DNA of 64,000 bases from Siphonodentalium dalli (lineage: Eukaryota; Mollusca; Scaphopoda; Gadilida; Siphonodentaliidae). The notes beneath the pieces are model-generated. The model was not told where the DNA came from and searched no databases. It saw nothing but the letters and a program-made list of their open reading frames with translations. Every line of letters begins with the position of its first letter. Within the stretch, counting starts at the first letter, position 1. The stretch spans positions 96,669,343 to 96,733,342 of the forward strand of contig CP136065.1 in the NCBI GenBank assembly GCA_032622095.1. Reading direction: 5' to 3'. Position numbers and translations under genes: made by a program. Positions 24,601 to 36,600 of the stretch are shown piece by piece.

Positions 24601-27600
24601 GACCTCGCTATCTGCGTATTTTCAGCTTTGGTGACGTAATGGGGATAACAACATATACACCTGGTGATTTTACCAAACAGACACTTCTCAATATATGGTT
24701 CATCAATTCACATACTCATCTAATGCACTGACGTACCCGGACAACTTATGTATATGGCTTCGAATGTTGAAAGCCAGACATTTGACGGATGCCTTTCTGC
24801 TAAGGCGTAGAAGACCATAATGCATAACTTACCCACACGTCTTGACCATGAACAAAAGAAAAATCTTGTTGCGTCGAGCAATTGTCTCACAGAACAAATT
24901 CAGGCAGATAATAACAATATGCACGGTGCTAGTTTGTGGGCATGTGTCATGATAGTGGAAATGAAATTGGACCATGACTGCACCGCCCTTCTTTGGGTAT
25001 GTTTTAGATTCAGACATGATCTCATGTGTGGCTTTGCTTTCCTTGTATGCTAAGATTGTTCCCACCCGTCTGGAAACCGTTCACAGTCAACTGGACCAGG
25101 CGTGTACCACTGGCTACTACTATATAAGCCCCACCAGACTGGGGTGTAGTCTTAAAGATGATGCCTTTCATAGTTGGTTGATATTTCATACACACACTGG
25201 GTGGTGGTCGGTATGGTTCAAGAAAGTACAATTGCCATCAACACAAGGGTGAAATGTTCAACGCGACGAATATCCAGAGGAATGTTACGTTGATGAGATC
25301 TTGCATTCAGTTCAACATACGTTGGGTACACCAAGTGATTTCTTGGCAACATCACCATTCCGACCATTTTACCATGGCCAATTTATTTCATTCCCACTAT
25401 CATGGCGTATGTTCACAAACTAACACCGCGAGTATTTTTCTACTCTGCTGGGAGCTATTCGACGAGACGACTGCGGGACATCACACAGTTTCCTTAGGAT
25501 CATTGTCAAGAAGTGTGGGTAGTCGGTACATTATGGTCTTCTCCTTAGCAGATATACATCTGTCCAAGAGAATGAGACAGCTAGCAACATTCGAAACAAT
25601 GCCGAAGTTGTCCACATATGCCAATGCGTTCGCTAAGTTTGTGAGTTGATGAACCATCTATTGAGAAGTGACTAGCTAATTGGTTCGCCAGGTGTACATG
25701 TCGTTATCCCCATGGGGTATGAGACACATACATAGAGATGACATTATGCAAGCTTGTATACTCATCGACCATATGCCTTTCTAGTTCAAGATGACGCACA
25801 AATCCCATATTTAGCATATTTAAAATCGTAGGCTAGACACCGAAGAATGAATTGTTTGAAACGTTATGATTAGAGGGACCCTTCTCCCAGGAGGTGTTGA
25901 ATACTTTGTCGGTGTGAGCGATCCAGATTTACCAGACAAAGAAATGGAAGCTGGTCCAGATAATTATGGACGTGATGTGGCAAATCAGAATCTGTTATCA
26001 GGTAATTGTTCTAATATTACTATTAGGCGCACCTACGGTTACGGCAATTATCGGTGCTAAGTGGAGAATGGATTTCGAAATGCCACATCGCGATATTAAT
26101 GGTGGGTTTTCGACTTTCCAGAAGGATACGAGCCATTTTATGCATTTTGATACGTATTAAGTTAAACTAATATATTGTTTATGTACAGTTTCGTCCACAC
26201 ATATTGATACTATGACAAAAAGTTGAAATTTGTATGTGAAAATATCGATTTTGTTTCAATTTATGGCCACCAATTTAGCCGCCATCTTGACTGTAAGTAT
26301 CAATTGCCAAACTCAAATGAATACTTCATATCAATATTCCATTTCAACATGCAATGGAGGGTAGAAATCGCGAAACATTAACGCCCATCGTAAGAAGGTA
26401 TAGAAAATTAAGGAATTTAGGCGTGTTTTAAAATTTCGGTGGCCTTTTTGGCCGCCATGTTCGATTTGGAAAACAATTTCTTGTACCTCAGTATTTCCAA
26501 CTCAACTGTAAGCATGGGTGGAGTTGTCTCGACAATAGTATCCAATGATGTGAATATGAGGGCATTTCGGTGCCATTGTGGCGCCATTTTGGAAACTTTT
26601 ATTTGGATATTGTACAATGACAGTTCTTCGTCTAAGAGTTCCCAATTCACAATAATAAGCAGGTGTGGAGTTGACAATAACGCTCACTGATGTTAAAATC
26701 AGCGATTTTTGGCAATTTTTCTATTGCTGGTGGCCATTTTGGCCGCCATCTTGGATTTGGGTGAATATTCCTCAACTCAGGTATAAGTGGAATCATAGCT
26801 CGTGTATGTCCTGCACATATATGCATGGGTGTTGTTGTGATAGCAATAACTTTCATTGATTCGAAACATTACATCGCGTTATTAGCGTCGATTCGGCTTT
26901 GACCTATTATATCGGCATTTGGGAAAACGTGATATCGGACGATATCGGACAAAAATATCCCACAATTAATAAATATTATGATCCCATTGTGTTCGTCAAT
27001 GATTCTTCTATACGATAAATGTATAAATTCACGCCAAGATGCCAATATATTCCCATACAGACAAACAAAAAGTTGTGAAATGTCAGAAAAATAGCATATT
27101 TTCACATTCATATTAGATTATGGTGTCGGACTTTTGGCTAATTTGTAAGGGTTATATATTGGCATAACGAATCGAGCAGAAAACAAGACCGCGTTTGATA
27201 TAATCTTTACTATAACGGCGATCAAAGAGACCTGGTGCATATAAAAAAAATGGACGCCATGATGGACGCCATCTTGTCTGGAGTCTCTGTGGCCCCTTTT
27301 TGTTCTTGTTAACAACCGAAAAAAATTAGAGGAGACATTAAGAAAGAAAATTAGTGGGGTGAAGTTGAGTCCTGGGGTGCAGAGGTCGACCAATATCTCC
27401 TCGACTACGTGTGTTTCTTTTCGCGGGAAAATTTTTCTCTGTTCGATCGCAATTTGAGTTGCAACCTGTTCGATGTGAGAGAATTTAGCAAAATATTTCA
27501 GTTCCATCCTGTAGTAAGTGACAGTTCGTAAAGCCGAACTGCACATAGAACAACATCGATCTGAATAATTATCTGTTGTGTCTGAAACTCAAGATAGAAT

Positions 27601-30600
27601 TCATCTTTGTTTTTAAATGACAGGAAATAACTGGCTTTATAAGTATGTTTTATTTTTAGGACATAATGGTTCTAAGAAATAGTGTTTTTATGCAGAACGG
27701 ACAGAAAAGAATAGCTAATATCACCGCGAAAAAACCAGATACCGCTTAGGGGCCGGTACCGTTAGACGCGGAATTTGATGCCGATTCCAACGATACCCAT
27801 ATGGACGTTTCGTACCAGTATGTCACTTAGGACAGAATGGAAATCAGGTCGCGATATGTGCCTAGTATACAGTAATGCCCTAAATAATCGACTCCTTAAC
27901 CACAGCAGAAGTATGGGTAATTTTTCAGGATTTAGTCGGAAATATGGCTTGTTGCCATTCAACAGAAAGCTTTGGTTAAGGAGTTAATTATTTAGGGCAT
28001 TACTGTACTTCATAGAAAATGGCACAAAATTATTATCCAACTGAATTTAGTACTATCTGTTCAAATTTTACGTTCAAAACTTTGGATTCCAAGGAAACTT
28101 GAGATGGTATGCACTTTTTGTGTTTAAACCAAAAAAACATACTATACAAATAGAAATTTAAGTTCTCATTTGTGGCCTTGGACTTGGCTAACTCTGCTTG
28201 TGGAAAAAGTATAATCATGTTTCCGCTTATAAGATAATTTTGATATCTAACTAATGCTGAACTACTCAAGTACACAGGTTTTGAGAGTTATCTGTATTGA
28301 ATATTTCAAGTTACATGATTACCATCATCTCCTTTTCACACCCTTTTATTTATTTATCTGTGCAGGGATCTGGCTAGAGGGTCTCTGTTGGGGTGGTCTG
28401 TCTTGGAATTTTCAACTGCACCCCCTCCCCTGGCAGCAATCTGTAATTTCCAAGTCCGAGAATTTCCATTTACAGCCCCTCCCACCTGGGGTTTCCAACC
28501 TTAAAATAGTGTGTCTTTCATTTGCGGAATGAGGTCCCCACATGATGGGCTAGCATCACCAAATTCACCCTATGGGAACCTCATTCTGCTTATGCATCAG
28601 GGGTGAAACACACTGCTGCCACATCCCTGAATCTGTGTGAGATTGATGACCAAAAACTAATCAAATTCATCTCTCTGTCCTTTCAGGAAGAGTAAAATAT
28701 TTAACTAAAACCGTCATAATAAAAACAATTGCAATTAAATTCGCTGAGATATTATTTTCCTGCCTAGTAATAATCAGTCATTTGTTTTTAAGTATTTTAT
28801 GACTTTAACCCTTTCAGTGCCAAGTCCAATTTTTGTATCAACCCATATTTCCTTGATAATTTTTCAAATTTAATGTTTATAATAATGTGATACATAATGT
28901 GATACATAATGTATCACATTATTATAATCAATAAATTTGAAAAATTATCAAGGAAATATGGGTTGATACAAAAATCGGACTTGGCACTGAAAGGGTTAAA
29001 TATTATGATTTTTTTTTAGATATTCAGTTTGTTTCCTGTGCAGGTTTATGGGCTGTGGTGAACAATGCTGGTATCGCTACTTTTGCTGAAACGGAATGGT
29101 GCTCCATGAACGCTTATCAGAACGTCATCAACGTCAATTTGATGGGAATGATCCGTGTGACAAAAGGATTCCTACCGCTCATAAGAAGGGGATGTGGAAG
29201 AGTAGTAAATATGTCAAGCCTTGCAGGTAAGCTAGCATGTTAGCCACATTAGACAAAGTTCTACCTCCAGTAAGAAAATAGCATTTTTGATTGGTCAGAG
29301 CTGTACAAGATATTCTATGTGTATGTCTCAAGCTGTCAACATATAAAGGGACACCAAGACAAATGCTCCACCATCTCTCATGCTACTGTTTTTTCATGAT
29401 GTAATTTATTTTGAGCAATGTTATGGAGAGACAAACAGGAGATTTTGTATGTTGTGGCATTGTGTTTTTATATACCTGTTTTAAAAAAATGGGACGTATG
29501 ATGTTATTGGTCTGTCTGTCTGTCGTACCATTCGTCTGTCTGTTTTGTTTCCGGATTTACTTCTCAAGCTGTAAAAATTTTGCTCATTGCAGTATTTGGC
29601 ATAAAATTGGTGCATGGTGTAACAAGTAATGTATTCTTTTGTTTCTAATAGCAAGAAAGTAATGTAGAGCGGCTTGAGTGCAGCCATTGCTGCTGCAAAT
29701 AAGTTACATATATTGACGAAATATGCAATGCCCCATATCTGATCATAATCAACATTGCATGTTTGTACATGTGTTTTAGAGATATGGATGATTATTGATA
29801 ATGGAAGTAAGAACAAATTCATTCTATTTTTTTTAAACGGGTTGTATTATGTTATTGATCTGTCAATCGAGCTGTCCGTCCATTCACTTTTAGTTTCCTG
29901 ATGATAACTTTAGATAGTCTCATGAACTGAATGGAATGAAATTTGGGATGTAAGTTTATTAACATAAAATACAGGTCAAATTCGAATTTGGGTTCCACAT
30001 GCCTATTTTCACCAGAGTTATAGCCCTTTGAGTCTTATAGCAATGCTCTTGTTTCAAGTTCACCTTGGTGATAGTGGTTTACAATTTCTTTGATTTTTCA
30101 GCTGTACTGACTGTGAAAGTTAATGTGAATTTCTTTTTATATGCCTATTTTGAAAAAAACGGGACGTTTTATGTTATTGGTCCATCTGTGTGTTTGTTTT
30201 TTTCGTTTCTGTATGATAACTTTAGTAAGTGCGAACTGAATGGAACGATATTTGGTCTGTGGGTTTACTAGCACAAAATACAGGTCAAGTTCGAATTCGG
30301 GTTCTACCCGGAAATTTTCACCAGAGTTATGACCCTTTGTTGAAATTACCATGTGCATATTTTGCCAGGTCCTAGCAATTCTCTTGTTACAAACAGTTAA
30401 CGAAAACCAGTTAAGTCGTCATGATATGCTTCATGACATCAAAACATCATTGTGGCCAGATATATAGAGGATCTCCAATTCGTTATGTTGGGATATAACA
30501 TTTTATGAAACAAGTTTCCTAAAATCTTATATCCCAACATAACAAGTTGAAGATCTTGTATATCACATGAAAAAAGTAGAGCTTTATGCCTTTTTAACAA

Positions 30601-33600
30601 ATCAAACTGTTTTAAGAAGCTGAAAAATGCATGCAAAATGTATACATGCACAGCGTTGACTGAGATGCTTCACAACCATATACGACAGTGTCGCGTGCTC
30701 TCGCTGGCGATGAAAAATGTAGTCACCTAATTTGTCTCTTTGTTTTTGTGCCTATTTTAGTTAGTGCAATGAAGTTGGGCAAGAATTTAATGAACAAAGC
30801 AATCATTTTGCAGTGTCTGGTGTTGATATTCAAGCGCGGCTTTTCAAAATAGTATTAATCTGCGCTGTAGTTTTGTGGGCAAGATGCCATATATCCTGGG
30901 AATCACGAGCCTATTCATCACTAGTGAAATATAAGGAAATATGTAATGGCTTTTTAGCTCACCTGAGACGAAGTCTCCGGTGGAGCTAGAGTCATCACTC
31001 CTCGTCCGTCCGTCCATCGTCCGTCCGTCCATCCATCGTCCATCAACAATTCTTTAAACATCTTCTTCGGAACCATAACACCGAATGGGTTCATATTTGG
31101 TGTGGATGTTCCCTAGGTGACTCACATTAAATTTTTTCAAATGAGGTCACTGGGTCAAATAGCTGCGAAGACAGGGCCATAACTCTTTCCCTCCATAGTA
31201 ATTCTTTTAAACATCTTCTCAAATACCATCAGGCCAAATGAGTTCATATTTGGTATGAAGGATCCTTGGGTGACTGGGGTTCAGATTTGTTCAAATGAGG
31301 TAACTGGGTCAAATGTGGGCAGGGCCAAGGACATAAGTTTTTTTAAAGATTTAACTCTTTAACCAAAAAACAAAACAATTATGTATTTAAAAATAAAAGA
31401 ATAGAGTTTACTGCTTCTGACACCCTGGTCCCAAAAATAAAATTTTATCAAATTCTTGACAGAGAATCATTAATAAGAAACATTTACTTTGGCTCTAACT
31501 GTATGCTGGGTATGCCTACACATGTCAAGTGAAATCTGACATTTTTATAAACATTCCCTGGAGATCTGCTAGAAGTCATTAATTCCCAATTACAACAAGA
31601 ATCTATCATGTATTGTTCAAATTTTTCAACAGGGCAAATAGTGTGCCTGTCATTTGCAGAATGAGGTCCCCAGAGGGTGAATTTAGTGATGCTGTCCGGC
31701 ACAGCGGGCTAGCATAATCAAATTCACCCTCTAGAGACATTATTCTGCTTAGGCCTCATCTTCTGGGAAGTATCTATAGTATTAATTTAACATTGTTGAT
31801 AGTTACATTTCCCTTCTAGGAAGTTTCTATATCCCCTAATTTGCAGAAGATAAAATTCATAATTGAGGTGCCCAATGGGTGAACATCACCAACTTCAACT
31901 GGGGAACTTCAATCTTATCCTATGTCTGCCATAACAGTTGAGGGCCTTAGCAGAATGAGGTCCCCAGAGGGTGAATTTAGTGATGCTAGCCCGCTGTGCG
32001 GGATAGCGTCACTAAATTCACCCTCTGGGGACCTCATTCTGCAAATGACAGACACACTATCACACTATTTCAAGGCTTGATTATATAATACGTGTTGCTT
32101 GAGGCCAGGCACGTACAATGTAGGAACAGACAAGCTATTTGCAGGCTTGCTTCTTTGGTGATTGTGATTCAGATTTGTTCAATCAGGGTCACCAGGACAA
32201 GTAGGTGCAAGGCCAGCTACATTACTCTTTCTCTCCTTAGTAATTCATGATATGACTTATATGCAAGAATCAAATGGCCTATTTTGCTTATATTTGGTAT
32301 GAAATTACCTTGGGTGACAGCTTTGTGAAATTGGGATCACAAAGTCAAATAAGGGCAGAGCCAGAGACTTAACTATTTTACCAGGTTAAATAGGGTGGGA
32401 CCAGGGACATAACTATATGTCTCTATAGTAATTCTTAAAATGTCTTCTCAAGAGAGGTTGGACTATTTAGCTTACATATAGTATGGAGGAATCAGGAGGA
32501 TCCTTTAGTGACTGAGATTCAGATTTGTTAAAATGAGGTCAACCTGTCAAGAAATGGCGGGGGCTATGGGGAGTTAACACTTTTGTGTCTAATAAAATCA
32601 TTGAAATACCAAATTCATTAAAACATCTACCTTGGATCCACCTGACTGATTAATCTGACATACATGTATTGTGTTTTGAGTCCATGGATAATTGGGCTTC
32701 AAACATGTCTAAATGGTTTTAGAAAAAGGCGCTTGTGAGATTGGAAATTTCCAACAATTGAGAAAGTTTGAGGTGTCGGTTGTGAAATTCCAACCTAAGA
32801 CTTGGGAGTCTGGAGCCCGGTCGGGAGGGGACTTGTTGAGCTGGAGGAGGGGGTGATCAGTAGTGTACAGTTGGTAATTTCAACGTGGATTTTCACCAAT
32901 CTCCATACGTGAAATCTCTCTAGCCACATATCCTGTTTAGATCTACTTCTTTTAAAGTGATTATGAAAAGTTATGACTGTTGTGGTCTCCAGAGTCCCAG
33001 TCTTATCAGTCTTTGCAGTCTGGTGAGCGACCCCACAGTCATTGACTGTCTTGTTTATTGATATAATAGGGGTTTCATGTGATATAGTCAGTTATCTCAA
33101 GAACACCCCTCAGGCTAACAATTAATGAACAAGACTATTGAATTCTATTTGTTTTTATATGTACTGCGCACCTGCGATTTTGAGTTTGAGTAGAGTTATT
33201 GCCCTTTTTGGCCCCAGAAAAAATTCGGAAGAATATTATAATCACCATGTTTGTGTCTGCATCCTTGTCTGCATGATTACTTACTTGAGCAATATTCAAC
33301 AGAATTTCACATTTGAGAAGACGCAGGCCAATTTTGAATGGGGTCACGGTCCAATTAATTGTGGTGGAGTTTGCCCCTTTTTTTTCCATTTAGAAATAAC
33401 GTTTGTGTTGTCTCAGTGATAAATTTAGCATTCTTCAAAAGAATATCGTGATACTTGGTGTTTGACTCACCTTTGAGAACATGCAGGTCATCATCTAGTT
33501 TGAGTCAAATTTTGCCAGGAATTTGAATTGTTTGTTCTTAAAAAAAGTCAACGTCCCAAAAGCCACCTCGATTCGGGGGATGTGGGGGTCTGTGTACTTT

Positions 33601-36600
33601 TATTGGACATAGAACCGTACATCCTGGGAAGCATCTTTTGTCAGAGTCTGTATTACGTCATTTCCAGTTGGAATCATTTTGGTGGAGTTATTGTTATTTT
33701 TCAACATAGAAATGTGTTATGTTTTTTATTTTTTATAATTATTGACCAATGCTCTACAAATTGAAGATATGCAACATATTTAAGTGAAAATGAACTTTGT
33801 ATCACATTGGTGGAATCAATACCTCCTGCAGTTTGTAGAGATCTGAAACCCTTAAATCTTTCAACCTGCCACCTTCATCAGGGGACATTTTGGTCAGCGA
33901 CCTTTTATTATCATATTAGTCATCTCATTTTCACTACATGACAAGTTGGGTTGCCTGTATACAGCATACTCAGCCTCTTGTGCATCGTCTATACATATGT
34001 TTCCGTGACTAAAACGTTCAAAAGCTCCAGTCTGATTTAAGGTGATTTAACCTGGAGCATCTGATATTGTTTGTTGCAAAAAATGTGGAACATATTGCCC
34101 CCCCCCCAAGGGACCAATATCAACATGTCCATTCATTTCTTCTGAATTTATGGCCCTTAGAGTGTAAAATGCAACCATCCCTTACCTCCATCACCTTACA
34201 TTTAATGTGAACGTTCTTTGGTATAGTCATGAACCACAATGCATGGGATGAAGGATACTCACATTCAACAGATTTTTTCTATGGCGAAATTCCTACACCA
34301 ACATTCATTTCTGCCCTAATGAAATTATTCTATTTAAATACATTAGCCCTTTGGAAATTAATGCCCAATACTACAGACAATTCAGTGAATGTAATTATTT
34401 TGACTTTAAGGCCAAACAAAAAACGGGTTTTGGTTCTCGGGCAATTTCTTTTTCTTCAAATCAATGAGGGAGGGATGGTTTTATTTTTATTTTTTTATTA
34501 TTTTCTGCACATAGAAAGCATGGATAAAGATACCTTCCTCTGTCTAGTAATAACCAGAAATGTAGAGGGAACTGTTATGCATATAAACTCATCTAATCTT
34601 ATATAAAAATGACATTTTACTACCAGTGTATGACTGGGATTACCTAACATTATATAATGCCCGACATTCACTATTGTTATTATTGTCTAAAAACTGATAC
34701 CTCTCCATTCTAATATGTGATCCTGAAATTCATCCTGTGCCTTTCAATTGTATAGGAGTAACAATTAGTGTAATTTAGTTCACAATGACTAATTGTACGA
34801 AGAGCATGAGGATCAGCTAATCATTTTCTTAATTGTAGTCATCTACTTCATGTTGTAAGCCCGGAAGTCAATTTTCACACATTACACAGATATGTTAGAG
34901 CTCAACACATAGCAACTATGGACATGTTTGTAAAATATTTATTTTTTTTAAGTTTGTTTTTAAAGTTTTTTTGACATAACATCAGGCATCACAATAAAAA
35001 TGCTGAGCATGGCCCTTTTTATTCACTGCGGCATGGCCTGAGAACCAAAACACTTTATCTTTTTGGCCTAATAGCCATAAGTTCTTCGTTACAGGGCGAG
35101 TTGGATTACCAGGATTCACTGCATACTCAGCCTCTAAATTTGCTGCTATCGGTTTCTCGGACTGTTTACGGCGAGAGATGAAGAAGTTTGGGGTGTCAGT
35201 TATTACCATAGAACCGACCTTATACAGGTGAGAAATTTACCATCGGACTATCATTACACAGGTGGGAAATTTAGTTTAATGTTTTTTGATTCTTTTTGGA
35301 AATTGCCAAATGCTACAAGTTTCTGCAACATTAAGTCATATTTAAGTTTTGACAATCATTATTTGTGCCCCTTTTGAGATCAATAGGATTTAGAAGGGTT
35401 GTTTCATCAGAAGGGCACGTAAACAATGAGGATTAGCTGTGTCATTACCATCACCATGAATACTAGTAATCCCACCACTCATGGATACTAATCACATCAG
35501 ATTAGCTTCACTTTGATAGAGGTGTTAACTTTTCCTAAACCTAAAAACACACCACCAAGACATTCTTGCCAAAACTTTTGCCAAATGAAAATATATTTTG
35601 CCAAATGTGAATTATTTTTGCCATTGGCAAATTTGACAAGTGGCAGTGCGAACCCTGAACTCGAGGCAGGGTACACAAACACCACACCGACTCCCTGGAC
35701 TGGCAGAAAACAAGCCAGAATAAAGAGTCAATTAGAAACCAAAATGGTAACTTTGGGCTATCTACTGGTAAAAAAATAGTTTAGGACAGTAAAACGGCTG
35801 AATATTCTGTCATTATGTGATAAAAGTATATGACATGTATATGGACGTTATAAGTAATAGTTGAGTATATTTGGTATGACATGTCACCGGTGTATTGATG
35901 TATCAAAATGTTTTAATTTAAGACTAACTATACACATCAGCTGTTGGTCGGATATGGTGATCACTGGTACCCTAGTACACACAGTAATGTGGTTATTGTA
36001 ACTTAGATGTACATGTTGCTAAATGCTCTGATATGAGTCCCCAAGTATGAGTTGGTGAAAAGGAACATGGCTCAAAACATGATATTTGCCATATGAATTT
36101 TCCCACATAATATTGGTCGTGAAAACTGCATGGGCTATGTGGAAGTATATTTAAAAGTGTATATATTAGTAGAGATTTGGTGCACATGCGAGCTCTCCCA
36201 TACACATGCAATCCAGATTATATACCATTGCACACGGGAGATGAAGAAGTTTGGGGTGTCAGTTATTACCATAGAGCCATCCTTATACAGGTGGCAAATT
36301 TAGTTAATTGAAATTAACTGGATTCTACCATGTAAAAGTGGCTTCATTTCTTGGACAACACTTAGAACAAAATAAATCTTTATACACCTAGTTTTGAAGA
36401 CATGATTGTTTTAATGTTCCAGTTGTTTTGGTGATGATTATATATGATATAACATTTGCAATTCAGGCCTGCAAATTTGAGGTGATTAACCATTCAGTTC
36501 GCCTGGAGATTATCTAAAATGAAAATGCAGCGAACGAAAAACAGGTCATGCCAAAGTTTTATAAATGCAGGTGTCGCGATAACTAATTATCACCTTAATT

